A DNA stretch of 64,000 bases from Mytilisepta virgata (GCA_028015205.1 CM051512.1:21483139-21547138), one strand, 5' to 3'; shown: positions 27,897-42,159, counted from the stretch's first letter. Program-made: numbers and translations. Notes: generated from the sequence alone by a model not told the origin.

Positions 27897-28376
27897 TTAG
27901 AATATAACAAAGTGCTCTCGACCAATGAAATTATAGGATTTGATGTTTCTTAATTGTGAAGAATGAATGTAAAACATGTTCTAAGTAAGGGATTATCCTA
28001 TTGTTTTCTTACCATTCAAAATAATGAATTCCTATAAATGATTTTCATTTGGCCCGAAGAACATTGATCACCTTACAGATTTGTGAGTGAAGCTTATTAA
28101 AAATTGAATTTGAATTTGAACAAAATAATAATGTTACTGTTTAGAATATAGCAAAGTGTTCTCGACCAATGAAATTATAGGATGTTTGATGTTTCTTAAT
28201 TGTGAAGATTGAACGTAAAACATGTTCTTAGTAAAGGATTATTCTATTGTTTTCTTACCATTCAAAACAATGAATTCCTATTAATGAGTTACAACTGCCC
28301 GGAAGCACATTTATCACCTTGCAGAATTTGTGAGTGAAGCTTAATAAAAATTGAACTTGAATTTGAAAAAAATTAG
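27897..28376. repeat. 247-bp tandem repeat, two copies, unit 2
   Basis: Copies start at 27897 and 28141 with the same opening and tail as in unit 1. A further copy is displaced to 29102 by a local duplication. Confidence 0.87.
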
Positions 28377-29775
28377 AATGTTATTGTAACAGTTGTAGTT
28401 TATAAGATCGGTAATTTTGAACGATAAACACGATAAGACCAATACAAAAAAGAAACATCTCATTAATTAAATTTTACCTACGTGTTTATCTAAAGGCATT
28501 AATTAATACTCAAAACTCAGATTACTTGACCCGCGGCTGGTAAGAATCGACATTTCAAGTATTCTGATATAATTAAAACAGGAGGTCAAATTAATATTAT
28601 AATTTAATATATAAAAAGCTGTTTAATTCTTTTTATTGATTTGAACATTTAAATTTTAGCTAATTACTTTAAATCTGGCGTATTTTAATTATGTATAGAG
28701 GGGGCATTCTCTGTGGAATAAAATATAGTTTTAACTCATATTTTGAAATTTATTGATTTAAACTGTCAATAAACAAAAAGATAATTCCTTACTTAAATGT
28801 TAAATGTTTTACATTCATACTCACAAAAGGAAACACTATTGCATCGTACTGTCTTTGAATGTTTAAAATGCAATTAATTAAAAGTTCCCAAATTATTAGA
28901 AATGCTAAATCACTACGACTAATTCATAAATGAAATGTGTAAAAGAAAATCATGCATTAACTATAAATTTTGTACTGACCTGGAAAACAATTACGCTTAA
29001 TTAAAACCAATCAAGCGGTCATTTGAGCCTTGAGCACTTTACAATATTCTAACGCTCGTACTTAATCATGAAGAAAGGGTTAATCATTCTCTTACATATA
29101 CTTAGAATAAAGCAAAAATGCTCTCGACCAATGAAATTATAGGATTTTATGTTTCTTAATTGTTAAGAATGAATGTAAAACATGTTCTTAGTAAGGGATT
29201 ATCCTATTGTTTTCTTACCATTCAAAACAATAAATTCCTATGAATGAGTTACAACTGCCCCGAAGCACATTTATCACCTTGCAGAATTTGTGGATGGAGC
29301 TTATTAAAAATTGAATTTGAATTTGAAAATAAAAAAATATGTAACTTGTAGTTTTTAAGATCGGTAATTTTGAACGTTAAACATGATAAGACCAATACAA
29401 AAAGAAACATCTCATTAAATCAATTTACCTACATCTTTGTCTAAAGGCATTAATTCTCTAAACTCAGATTACTTGTCCCGTGGCTAAATTTCAAGTATTG
29501 CGATATTAAAACAGGAGGTAAAATTAATATCAGAAATTAATATATAAAAGGTTGGTTAATTCTTTTTATTTGATTTGAACATTTATATTTTAGCTTATTA
29601 CATGTGCTTTATATATGAAGTAATATTTAAATTATATATACAGGGGGCATTCCCTGTGGAATAAATATAGCTGTAACTCATATTTTGAAATTTATTGATT
29701 TAAACTAAATAAACAAAAAGATAATTTTTACTTAAATGTTACATGTTTTACATTCATACTCACAATAAGGAAATA
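28141..29775. repeat. Local tandem duplication inside unit 2
   Basis: 28141-28845 and 29102-29775 are diverged copies of one segment: a 247-bp repeat, then an AT-rich tract with GGGGGCATTC.CTGTGGAATA and ACATTCATACTCACA. Units 1 and 3 have the downstream tract only once. About 250 bp of unit-2-only sequence (28850-29100) separates the copies. Confidence 0.8.
29102..29336. repeat. Displaced 247-bp repeat copy, unit 2
   Basis: This single copy is followed by the same downstream sequence that follows the second tandem copy (TAGTTTTTAAGATCGG..., GATTTAAACT, CTTAAATGTTACATG). It is therefore part of a duplicated block of about 0.7-1 kb. Confidence 0.85.
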
Positions 29776-30676
29776 CCGTACTGATAATACATGCTTAATT
29801 AAATAACATGCTTAATTAAATAACATGCTTGTCAAGAATCAACACCATAACAATGCTAAAAAAAAATAAAGGTCGAAATATTACCTTGATATTTAATTAA
29901 CATTGCTGAAGACAAAATAATAATTTCAAAGTATAACATACGTATAAATTGTAAACGAAAAATACATAAATTAATATAGAAAGAAATAAAGAAGTTTTAA
30001 CTCTTTTTAGCAATTTAAACACGCGATCTTATTTCATACAAATCTTGTTACGCACGATTTATTAATGTTGTGGGTAAGACCTGAAATAAATGTCATTTAT
30101 ATCAACTCTTTAACGTTCTGTGCGGCATTGTGTGTATATTGAATAGAATAGAATGATAATTTAGATGTTATAGGTGTCTTCGTTTTGTACGTATAAATAT
30201 ATCAACATGATCAATAGGAAAATGGATCACACAACGACGTAGAATGAATTAATTAAATGAATAATATAAATTCAACTTTAAATACTTTTAAATCAGTCTA
30301 TGAATCTCTTTCCGAAAGATGAAATTTTTATTACTTTTTCATATTTAACTAGAAAGATTCGCGCATGTTCAATCGATTATTTACTAAACTACCCGTACAA
30401 ACAAACGCAACAATTGGAAATCTTCAAGTTTTACTGAGTTATATCTACCAAGGCGTTTCTAATCTTCTCAAGTATATGATTGGGAACTGTTAGATCGTCC
30501 GATACATACCTTGTAATGGATTTTTTTAAATGAAAAATCTATCAATTATTTCTAATTGGTCCTAGTGTATAAATTTAATTGTCCTCAGAGGGAGGTAAAT
30601 CAATTGAGGAGTCAAGTGTAAATGGTCTCAGCATGTACGAGTTATTGATTATGTGTTTTGTTTATTGTTGAAACAC

Positions 30677-31144
30677 AAGATACAATAATGTAGCTCCTGT
30701 GATATCTTTTGACTCGGCGGAGCTACAAAGGGGTCATATTGCTCGTAATGGAGCAAAGGAATATCATTCAAACCGGGGATTCAGCACATTGAATTATCTT
30801 TTAATATGTAAAAACTTCAAAATTTGTGCAAAATTAAATGAAAAGTTTAGCCGATCCATTATGCACATTATTTAAATTAACAATTTTGGAGTTTATTGTA
30901 TTATTTTGATTTCAACGAATTCAAGGTTACAAGTTTGAAATGCCCTTAAAACACGTGATATTCGATTATAAGTTAATAACATTAATAATTTTGGTATTTT
31001 ATTAATAGTCAATATTCGTGTATACTATTTTAAAATTTTGAACGGTCAAAATATGTGTAAATCTCCCGGGTGTAAATCACAACCAGCTTGCTCCATTTAG
31101 AGTTATGGAATCGCATTGTAGCTCGCCGAGTCAAAAGATATCAC
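30677..31144. mobile_element. Same MITE in unit 2, right end deleted
   Basis: The left end and interior match unit 1. After 'AAAAGATATCAC' at 31144 about 34 bp are missing: the outer part of the right inverted repeat plus the right target duplication. The sequence resumes directly with TGATGTGTTTATTAATTAG. The element is thus immobilised here. Confidence 0.82.
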
Positions 31145-31671
31145 TGATGTGTTTATTAATTAGCCTGATGTAAAATGTTTACTTATCATAGATAATTATA
31201 TAAAACTTACAAATGATGTTTCTTATTCACCATTTTAAAATTTTTTTACATAAGTGCCAGATTTGTAAAAAAAAAAAGATCGACAAATTATGTGGACAAT
31301 ATCGCAAACTATCAAATTCTGTCGCCAGATTGGGAAAAAAAAATCACATTTTGCTACATTGGCGAAGCCCAGCGCAGTCCCTGACAGGTCAGCCTAAATC
31401 GAAACTTCTGTCTCTAGTGTGTATGTGGGAGATATTTAGTTTAAACATATTTTATTAATGTAACGGGGTCATCTATTGACTAAAACAGTGAGTCTCTAGG
31501 GTTTCCATAGTTTTATTGATGGCAGTAATAAATAACAAAAACACACTACAATATACATAACATTCATAAATACTAAATTCATAGAAGTCAATCACACACA
31601 ATATAAAATAACACAAGTATGGCAAAAGGGCGATAACTATGTTTAATAACAGTTACGCTAGATTGTATTAA

Positions 31672-32304
31672 AACCAAGTTTTAGCTTTCTAAAAAGCTGT
31701 GGACTGCTTCGCTGAATCTTAATTTATGGTAATATGTGAGCATGTTGTTGTTGATTTAGTATTGGAATTGTGGTATTCTTAAATATTGATTGATATGAAA
31801 TGTGTCTTGGAGTTGCAATATCAATTTTTGTAAGAGTTTTATTGACAAGTAAAATTTTCCGCGCGAAAACAACAAATAGACACGACTATGGAGGTGTGCC
31901 TAAATTGGCAGAAGTTATAAAGTAGAGATCATGCATTTTTTGTTGTAAGCATAAGATTATAGTATATACGATAAAGCAAAACAAACCGTGTGTATTGCAG
32001 ATTAACAAAGCAAATATACACGCATTAATAATTGATTTCAATGATGAATTTCAGAATATATGAATATTACAAAAACATGTAATGACAGTTGATCGGAACT
32101 GCTATACACATAGTTAATTTTCCGGCTTTTTATGACTTATCCTGAACGAGTAAAGTCTGTAATTCTTTATCTCATTTAAACCGATGGCTGTTGCTGTATC
32201 TCTGCTGCATCATAAAGTAACCAATCAGCCATCAGTAATTATTTCAAGATGGCGTGTATGTCTACTGAAACTAATAGTTCCGCACGGTGATGCGAAGCAA
32301 TAAA
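31672..32304. other. ~630-bp segment present only in unit 2
   Basis: Unit 1 passes directly from GATTGTATTAAA (near 4568) to TCATAACTGTATG. Unit 2 has about 630 bp between ATTAAA and AATAAATCATAATTG. It has no long frame, a short AGCTTT/AAAGCT hairpin near its left end, and TGCTTCGC near the left with GCGAAGCA near the right. It could be an insertion in unit 2 or a microhomology deletion in unit 1. Confidence 0.6.
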
Positions 32305-33541
32305 TCATAATTGTATGTTTGCACAGCATGTGCATATTTCATCTAATAATGTCGTTTATAACTTGCAAAATAACTATAGTACAGTAATGATCAATCAATC
32401 AACATTAAACTACGCATCAATCAATCTGATTAGTGAAATGAAAATACGTAAATACGCATATTCAATATTATTGAACACGTAACATGACTATAAATATCTA
32501 TATTACTATTAGAATACAAAATACGTCACGGACTAAAAAGGACACTACAAAAATAGCACTGAATACACAAATGGTGCTTACCCTATATGTGGTATCAGGG
32601 CTTGGCGGAATCGTCAAATCGTTATATATTTTTCACAGTCATTAATACCATTCATAATGAAAAATAAAAATAGTCCACTCATAACTAATATGTTCTGTTT
32701 ATTTACGATAAGCGATAATTAAAAAGGACAACTCGATTCGTTTATAATACACATGATAATCAATACAAAGTTATTGTGTTCGACTTCTCGTCTGTTTAGA
32801 ATAATAGCAAACAAAACGTTTACTATCGTTCTTTGTATACAAATGTATTACCCAAAATCATACTATGTCTATGATTCGATTCATACAAAATTACATTTTC
32901 TCACATTTTAATAACACTGGAAATGGTGAAAGATTAAGATACAAGTATATAGAAATATTAGTAACTGACCTTTTAAAGTTATAAGTAAATCCCAGGCATG
33001 CAGAGTTATAGCTAGCACTGAATTATGTCTATGTGTAAATTTAACAGTGTGTCGCCATCACAACTTTTCAAATTATATCCAATTCCCCCAACTAACCAAT
33101 CAGAAACCAAAGATTTGACATGTGACCAAACTAACTAATAAAACAAGAAGAAAACTACAGTACAGACTAAGATAAAGCTAACAGAGTATAAGGAATAGAG
33201 AGAATAGAAAGCGTGGACTTAATTTTCCTTAGCACTATAATAAACTTAAATTAATAAAACTATCGATCTTAATAATAACTAAGGTTATAATTAAAACTGA
33301 AAACTATCATAACTACGTCTGCCACAAACTCCCCTGCGTCATCACAACTATATTAAAAGAAAACATGGAAATGATGAACCATTCCTGTCTACAAATGACT
33401 ATTAATGAAATAGTTGCAATAAATTATACTACAACTAGTCAACATAATACAAAATCTGTAAATAAACAGCAAAATAAAATCTAAAATATAATCAAACGTT
33501 GTCGTTAATAATTGACAACAATGTCTTCCCAGCTTCTGCTT

Positions 33542-34552
33542 CTATGCCTGAAAATAAATCTTAAGTAAGTAAACTGGAAATATAGTCAGCCTTTTCTCTC
33601 CAAGGTGCTGGTGGTACTGCTGATTCTGTGACAAAATCACCTGATGCCAACCATTTTGGCTGAGTCCGCTCTCTAGTAGATCTGCGCGGCTGAATAGGAG
33701 GTCTGTTCTGAACTGGAGGAGTAGGTACTTCTTCTGATACCTCATCCTTTAAATCAGGTTTTTCTTCTGATACCTCGAGATCTGCAACAGGGGGTATTTC
33801 CTATTGATTCTCATCATCGGAAGCGCTTCCTGGATCTCTGAGTCTTTTCCGACTTCCGCATTGCATGGGCGTCCCCAATCGACTCTGTATCCTGAACAAC
33901 CTGATCAGCTTCCTGATCAGCTTCCTGGTCATCAGACAAACTAATAACTGGCTGGGGTGGTATCTGCATCAGGAACAGGATAATCAAGTAATCTGTATCA
34001 TCACTATCATCATATGTATCAGAATCCTCCTTGGTTGACTTTCTGCTTCTCTGAAGACGAGTCCTTCTTCTGGGTACTGGTTTAGGTTTAGGTGGTATAT
34101 CGGGCCAGCAAGTTTCGGTGAAGAGTACTTTTCTGCCTTCTCCGTTCTCTTGTTCTACTGTGTACACGGGTATACACGGGTATATCTGGGTTTGGCTGAG
34201 CAAGTACGATGTATACTTCGCTTTTCCATCTGTCAGCAAGCTTATGTTTCCCGACGAATGCTACCTTCTTAACCAATACTCTATCTCAAGGTTCAACTTT
34301 AGCTCCTCGAGACTTCAGGTCGTAATAATCCTTCTGTTTCTGTTTAGCTCTATCAGCAGCCTCTGAAGCCAATGTTTAGGCCTGCACAAGACGATCCTTC
34401 AACTCCTGAATGTACTTTGACTACGGCTTCAACTCTTTTTCTGTCACGAGTCCAAAAGCTAGATCTATTGGCAACTTCGCCTCTCTTCCGAACATCAGGA
34501 AGTATGGCGACTGTCCTGTAGCATCATGACGGGTGCAGAAATAAATATGTAC
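33542..34552 (-). pseudogene. Ty3-type retrotransposon pol, integrase C-terminal fragment, unit 2
   Basis: This copy corresponds to 5852-6812 and is more broken: frames at 34276-34088, 34239-33814 and 33745-33542. The barrel segment DRWKSEVYIVLAQPNPDIPV and the Arg-rich and acidic tail are recognisable. It retains IPVYT directly followed by the ENGEGRK segment, joined differently from unit 1. The uninterrupted TA site used by the Tc1-like element in unit 1 is at its upstream end. Confidence 0.78.
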
Positions 34553-34555
34553 TAT

Positions 34556-37080
34556 AATGTAGTGGACCCTCTTTCCCTATTATATATATATATTTTTTTT
34601 TCTGTAAATTTCATTTCTCAAATTTGGTATTAAGTTATACATTCTACAGTAGAAGCCATTACAATTACCAAGAAACAATGTTATCTTTGTTAATTTCTTC
34701 TTCACGAGCTAAATCTTCCGTGTCAACTTATTTGTTTTCTCCAACAAGCGCCTGTGGTTTATTTAAAAAATTGTATTTTGCGCCAGAAATGTAAATCGAA
34801 ATTCACCGTATGTTTTATTCGTTTCAGATAATAACGTCCGAAGAACCCCGAAAAATCGCGGCAAACGAATGATGTCCCTTAAACTTTTTAACGCTACTTC
34901 CGTCCACGGAAATTCAAATTGGTAAAATGTAGTCATAAAATCAAGGATTTAGTGTGTTTAATATACTTGTCACGGACAATAAGTGTTATGGACAATATCA
35001 ACTACATCCACTGGAACTGGGAATAACATACGTTGGATAGAGAAGCACGTTTTTACAGTGCAATTGCCCTATGAACTCAGGTAGGTCAAGTTTTATGAAT
35101 ATTCATATGTAAACCAAATGGCGTCGAGTGAGTTGCCTTGTGGAAATATATAGATACACAAACAAGGGATTGTATCAAACATGTTAAAATGACTAAAAAC
35201 TAGGTCGGACATGCGTATTATGGTATCATATGTGGTCAAATCAAGAAATAACGATTTTATTACACAAATATACTTAATTTCAAAACACTAACCTGTACCC
35301 AAGCGCCTGTGCTTTTAAGATCAACCAGATTTCTGACAACAGGTTAATTAATGCTTTCGGACGGTACAACATATCGGGAAAAGCAGTACAGAGAAAAGGT
35401 ATGTTACGTTTAATTTGTCTTACCAAATTTATAATTTTGCACATTTTAAAAACATACTAATGAGAGCCAACATAATTTTTAAGTCTCCCAACGAAGTGGG
35501 AGACTTATAGATTTTTATTTGCAATTTTTATCGAACATTTTTTTCTCCCTCTCCGATTTTGTTCGTTCGAGTTAATAACCGTCAGAGATATGGATGAGAG
35601 ATTTTCCATGATGAAAGATTAATGTTTCTACATGTGCCTAATACTATTCATATTTTGATGTGGGTCACTGAGACGTATAATGAGTAGTTCAAAGAGGCTA
35701 GGGGTTTACTATAGGACCCTAAGGGGAATTTTTGTTTTCATCGAAAAACTACGAAAGTGACCAATAACCATCTCATATCATATATTTTATTATACACTGT
35801 GATAACGCCCCTTAAATGACATATACTTCGTTCCTCTAGACATGTATATCACAGCTGCGTATTTATACAAATTATCTTTTCATAAAAAAGGCAACGATGC
35901 ACGACTATTATTAAATTGCAATCAAATAAACCGTCGTGCGTAACATAATATTTAAAATCACTTTATCTATTTCTACGGAGTAATATTTGTTTACATCTAC
36001 ATAAACTTTTCATGACTAAGCTGAAACTGATTACATCCTTTGATTCCAATTTTAATGTAAGTTTATTTAAGGCATAGAAATAGTATGCGTAGATCATGTA
36101 TATGTCGAATCAGCTTTCCGTGTACGAAAGTGAAAATAACTCTTATGTAGAACTCGATAAAGTTTCCATAAACTTTTTTGTAATGAAATGAACCGAAAAT
36201 TTCCTGTAATAGACCACTACTTTAGTACAAATATATTAACATGATATTACAAATTATTCAAAAATAAATCTTTTACTGATATAAGTCTGTGTCTAAGGAC
36301 CTTTTTTATTCGTTGTTTCACCAAACAATTTATATTATCACTGATATTTTTCTAGCTTTACTATTTTGGGGACAATTTAGGAAATTTTTGTGCCGGGTGT
36401 TTGTTGTGTTCTACATTTTTTTTAAATTTATAACTAGTTATTGAAAAGTTCCGGCCGAACAATTAGTTGTTATATGTATATGAGCTCGTACTGTTATAAT
36501 TGTTCAAATCTACAATAAAACGAGTTGAAATGTTGGTCATTTTCAGTGATAATTTATACGAGTTGAACGATAACCACGGGAAAACACAAGGATTTCCGGA
36601 GAAAATAATTTAGCCAATAAAAATTGGGCATTCCTTTTTGCAGCGTGATACCGAGGCTTTCCGTAATTTAGTCAATCGGAATTGTGAAATATATATAGCT
36701 GACCTATATCAGCTAGTTTCACCAGTATTTTCTTATTATAGGATATACAAATAGTAATCTTGGTTTTTGAAAAAAACATCGTGGTTAAATAGTAAAACCA
36801 CCAGCTTTGCTACTAATTAACAGACTTGGTAACCAGATCTTAAGTTTATAGTAGAGACCACACAGAATTATAGATTATACTGGACATGCACTACCCACAA
36901 CTGGCAAGATTTAGCTATTTAAAAAATATTACCAAGGTTAAACAAATTACAAAACTTTTTACTGTCATGACTATAATTTTGAAATTGCATATACAGGTGA
37001 AATTTGATTGCTGTTTGTTTGTATAAAACAAATATATTAATTTGTGGTTGTTTATATAATATTCAAGAATGCCAACACAT
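34556..37080. other. AT-rich stretch without a gene, unit 2
   Basis: Corresponds to 8338-10985 without the 9985-10168 insert. Only the palindrome at 35481-35506 and a C11/T6 run (37082-37098) stand out. Confidence 0.55.
35481..35506. repeat. Perfect palindrome, 10-bp stem and 6-nt loop, unit 2
   Basis: Left arm AAGTCTCCCA, loop ACGAAG, right arm TGGGAGACTT. The hairpin marks the edge of a dispersed repeat segment that follows it in both units. Confidence 0.75.
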
Positions 37081-37084
37081 TCCC

Positions 37085-37840
37085 CCCCCCCCTTTTTTAT
37101 ACCTATTTTCAAATATTGGCATAGGTTGAATGAATCCACAACTTAATACCCAATTTCCTTAATATAATTTGATTATTCCATACATAACTTAAACCGATAT
37201 TATCAAGTAATGATTTCAGATTTCATCCATTTTGAAGTAAATTCACCTGAGTTATGCATATTCAATAATAATTGGTATAATTTTCCTGATAATTTATTCT
37301 TATTCATCAACAGTTTTGTCCAAAAATTTAAGTTATCAATAGAAAATCTACCAGTTTCACCGTATGCCATGAAATAAGGTGTACTAGTTCTAACTGATAG
37401 TTGTTTTTTTTTTAAATTGAAAATAAACTCTTTCAAGTAAATCGGTATTTTCAAAAACCCTATATTTCGCACGAATATAACAAAATAGTCTCAACAAGAA
37501 GAATCAAATAGTTTTAATTGTAAGTCAACTGGTATATTAATATTCTTATTTTTCCATAAAATGCATATATCCCTGATTGTGCTTGTTTTGCTAATTTCCC
37601 GTTGAAGTTAAAGTTTAATCCCAAATATGAATACGATTCTACAATATCTATATTCAAGCCATATAATTTAAATTTATTATCAGTTCTTCCCTTACGCTTA
37701 CGGAAAATATGTGTTTTAGTTTTGTCAACAATTTGAGTCGATTTCCATAACGAAAGCGTGCTGACCCGGCTGGTTTGAGAAAGTGTGATAATATTCCAAT
37801 TAAAACTGATCACATATCTCATTATCTTAGTGATCACTAT
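37085..37840 (-). pseudogene. Non-LTR retrotransposon ORF2 fragment A, unit 2
   Basis: This copy keeps two longer minus-strand frames. 37837-37514 has KTKTHIFRKRKGRTDNKFKLY and SYSYLGLNFNFNGKLAKQ. 37472-37203 has MRNIGFLKIPIYLKEFIFNL, then KQLSVRTSTPYFMAYGETGRF, then a Cys-free tail. It shows what unit 1 has lost by frameshift. Confidence 0.68.
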
Positions 37841-38321
37841 AATTATAATTATTTATTATGACATTTTCTTTCTATTCGCGAGGCGAGTTCTATAGGCACA
37901 TACAAAACGTTACAATAAATTATGAAAATTCAAACAAAATTTTATATTTCTGTAGAAAATGAGAAAAAAAACGTTTTCTGTCATAGTTTGTTTCCCGATA
38001 ATCTTTATCACTCAATTTAAGCGTTTGTATTTTACGTAAAGTAAGATTTCTAAAAAATTATAAATCCAAGAACGTTCAAGATTACAAATTAACACTATAT
38101 TATGGGCCTTTACTATGTAAATATTGGCAAAAATTGTGTCTCTTTTAAAGAATAAGAATTCATTATCAGAAATTGCTCCATCTCGGATTCCTCTTTTTTT
38201 CACTTGCTAAACAATGTAAACACAATAACTATTTTTCAATACGGCGCATCGACATGACACTGGAAAGGCCTGTTTTCTGTTGAAATACAAACAAAAATTA
38301 CGCATACAACGTCTCTTTTTG

Positions 38322-38441
38322 GTCAATTTAGAGGCTTATAGGTTGAAAATCTTTTTAAAAAATAAAAATCTCCATTTTTTTTTCAATTTAGAGGCTTATA
38401 GGTTGAAAATCTTTTAAAAAATCAAAATCTCCATTTTTTGC
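38322..38441. repeat. 59-bp direct repeat, two copies, unit 2
   Basis: The copies begin near 38322 and 38383 and match the unit 1 pair, so the doubling predates the segmental duplication. Confidence 0.9.
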
Positions 38442-38459
38442 CTTGCATATTGGTCGAAT

Positions 38460-39950
38460 AAGAATAACTTTATTCTCTAAACTAATACATAGTTACAGAG
38501 AAGATAACATAACTCCTATAATACAATTACAAATGCATCTGTGAATAACATCAACCAGGAGGAGAGACTTTCACATTGATAATTTTGATAAATTTACATA
38601 ACTTTTCTAATACAATTATATTTTTTTAACAACAGAGTTGCTCTAATTTTACAACATTTGGATTTGACATACAATATTCAGGCAAGTATTTTCTTCTTTC
38701 ATTATCTAAAGCCCGACAGGACAATATATAATGATATTCATCACCGATGTCCGTTGAGTCACAAAGGGGGCACGACCTTTCATTTCTTTGCAGGTTTTGC
38801 CACCTTCCAGACTCGACAAGCAATCGGTGATTTCCACATCCAAAGATAAAAGAGAAATATATTTTTCTAATTCAAATTCTTTTTTGAAGATTCTATAGCA
38901 CAATCCCTTAGATGAAGAATTAATGGCATCGTGCCAATCTTGTAAAAACAGGTCCTTACGTTTTTGTTTGACACTTCTAAAAATCCTATTTTCAAGGTTA
39001 TGTTTTGATAATAAATTATATTTGACATGCCACAATTGTCAAGAATACTTTTGTTATCAGTTCTTCCATTTACTCTCATATCCATATTAGGGGCCTCGGT
39101 GGCCGAGTGGTCTAGATAGTTCGTCATGACTACTAATAATCACTAGCCTGTCAACGCTGGGGTTGTGAGTTCAAATCTCACCTGTGGCGGTGTGTATTCG
39201 ACTCCGATCTTAATTGACAAGGATTGCCAGTTTTCCTACCGAAGGTCGGTGGTTCTCTCCGGGTACTCCGGCTTCCTCCACCAATAAAAACTGGCCGCCG
39301 CGAAATAGACAAATGTGCTGAAAACGGCGTTAAACCCCAACAAAACAAACAAACATCATATCCATAGTTATTAAAATTAATGTACAATAACTTATATAGC
39401 ATAAAAGTATATTCCCCATATACCATAAAATTTGGTGTTGACGGTTTTAGACGAAGCATCAAATTCGATCAAACATATCAAGCTGACATTCTATTGATAA
39501 ATTATCTTTTCTACATTTCTGTAATAATCCATACATAGCTTTTACAACTTTCTCTTGTAAATATTTTGTAGTTTTTAAAAAAGAACCACTTCTAGAAAAA
39601 AAGACTCCCAAATATTTGTAATCTTTAACAATTTCTATTTCTTTGTTTCGAATGTAAAATTTCAAATTTTGGGTATTCTCCCTTTTGAAAAAACTTTTGT
39701 TTTTTGAACATTAATTTTAAGTTTCCATTTCTCACAATATTCATCAAAAACATAAAGCATGTTTTGTAAATCTTCGCTAGACTGAGAAAGTAGAATTGTA
39801 TCGTCAGCATACCATAGGATAAATAACTTGAAATATATCATAAGTTCATTCTCAAAGTCTTTACTTATAGATTCTATCCCTTTTACAAACGAACTCTCTA
39901 AAAATTCTTGTAAATCATTCAAATAAATACAGAACAATAAGGGAGATAAA
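38460..39950 (-). pseudogene. Non-LTR retrotransposon ORF2 fragment B, interrupted by a SINE, unit 2
   Basis: It has the same organisation as 12404-13990: RT with YADDTILLS (39937-39662), further frames to 39459, SINE at 39089-39355, then the C-terminal CPLCDSTDIGDEYHYILSC finger (38823-38626). It differs by small deletions, including about 80 bp near 39460 relative to unit 1. Confidence 0.82.
39089..39355 (+). mobile_element. tRNA-derived SINE A, unit 2, nested in the LINE fragment
   Basis: It sits at the same insertion site as in unit 1, so it predates the duplication. The left target duplication has one mismatch (TCATATCCATATT at 39076-39088), while the right one is unchanged (39356-39368). 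Confidence 0.9.
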
Positions 39951-41157
39951 TTTGGTCAAGTTGATCATAAATTTTGGTAAAGACGGTCAGTGTTATTACA
40001 TCAAGTAAATAAATTATAATTGTTGCAGCATTTTTTATGCAAATTGAACGATACATTTCCAAGCCAGGTTTATTTGTAGGGATTCTTTTTAAATAATTTA
40101 TACAATTGTGAAGAAATTATTACCAGTAAATACGTGTCGGTATTACAATTATTAATATTGATTTTCATACATTTGCAGGTAAAATATCCATATATAGAAT
40201 AATAAAATAAATTTTATATATTAATAGCAAAACAGAAAATAATAAAAACAACTTTTTTTTAAAATTTACAATTACTAGGGATTATTTGCGTTAATTACAA
40301 TCATAATCAATAAAAAAAAATGAATTCAAATTGGAAGAAACGATCTAAGGGGAAAGTTTGCATATCCCGTCGCATCCGCCATATTGGATTTAAGAAAATT
40401 TTCTCTCAGAACTTGCATTTTCAAACGCAATTGGAAGAAATAAAATCGAATGCTGAAGTATATGAACATTTGTTCATATTGTAGTTTGATCTTCCTTAAA
40501 TAAACTGGATATCCATATTTTTCAAGCAGTGCTTTAAAGTTTCTGAAAATTGATTTATTTGGTGGTAGGTTTTCCAAATTAACATAGATTGTTAAGGAAA
40601 ATGGGACCGAAAACACCGGAATTTTCAAAGCAAGAGGGAAGCAATAAAATATTAACCTGAACTGAAATAAAAAATAACTTAATTTACAGAATGTTATGCC
40701 ATAAAAAGGGTATTAGGCTTTTTAAAATTACATACACCCTATTAATACCCATCTTAAATTTCGTTGATTGCAAAGTACACGTGTTATCGGTCAGGTCACG
40801 TGATGACCGCTATAGGTGGGTACGATTGGTCGGTGCGTTTGTTTTGTAGAAACAATTAACACATAACATTGAGCTCATAGCTCATTTTTACCCAAGAATA
40901 TACTTATAGTACATGTTGTATACAATCAAACAGTTATAAACATTTTCTATAGGGTCCATTAGCAATGGTAAACGACTATGTACACATGTTACTGTTTTCA
41001 CAGATTGAAAAGGGTGTTCAAAATTGGCCATATTTAATGAGTTCTAAGAATAGAACGAGGATGGTCAATTTTAATAAAACTTCGCCAGATCATGTATCAA
41101 TACATATTCCTTCACTGGTGTAAATTTAAAAAATTAAACGATGGGAAAATGTTAAGG

Positions 41158-41255
41158 TTACACACAATTCGCACATTACACGCACACGTTTCGCACGGTA
41201 CACGGACCCGATTCGCACCTTATACGCAAACCACATGCACGTTACACGATTTCCG
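41158..41255. repeat. CACG-rich ~20-bp minisatellite, array 1, unit 2
   Basis: Same array as 15190-15305 with several substitutions and loss of a short internal segment. Confidence 0.75.
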
Positions 41256-42159
41256 ATCGTCCAATTTCTAAAAATTGCATTTGTAAGATACGAACGAATC
41301 TAACGAAACGAAGGTAATTAGATTTTATACCAGATATGAATACCAGTGAAATATTTAATATTGCATTTGATGTTAAATTATTTAGTACGGTAAAAGGAAA
41401 CCAGTGTAATAAGATCAAAATTGGACTTTTTTCATAAATTTTATTTATATTCAAAACATTCATTTGCATATGCCTTTTTTAATGGGGCATTTATAAAACC
41501 TTAATACAGAACTGTGAAATTATATTTTAAATTAATTAAAAATCAATAAACCTCTTCATTTTATTTTTATTCAATTAACAATATCATATACCATATTAAT
41601 CGAAATTGATATGATAAAAATAAATTTGTCAGTAAAATATACATTACGCTACAATATTTTTTGGCTTCTTGAAAACAAAAAACATCATTTCATGGGTACA
41701 TAATAACCAAACAATTCTCAAGTAAAAGATGTACTGTGAAGATATGAATTAATATACATTTGATTTGTACAAAAAAATTAAACAAATAAAAACTTCAAGA
41801 GATTTTAAGAATAACTTAAGTATTTTTAACAAACAAGTCTAAGTTCAAATTTGTGTTTAATTTGCAAACGTTGTATGTAAATTATATTATCATTTAATTT
41901 AGGAAACGTTTTATTTAATTTATTACTTTCAAACCAAATTAACTGGATAATTTTCACATGTACTACAAAACTGTGCGGGATTATTAATATAAATATTTTC
42001 AAATATTTGACACCGATGAAAATTCGTACCAACAATCTTTTAATTGGAGTTCGAAATATACTCTGATTTGAATTCATGCGTTTTATTATTTGTCTCGACC
42101 AATGGAATCTCATTCAGGTTACACCATTCAAATCGCGCGATTCTAACCACACACAAACC

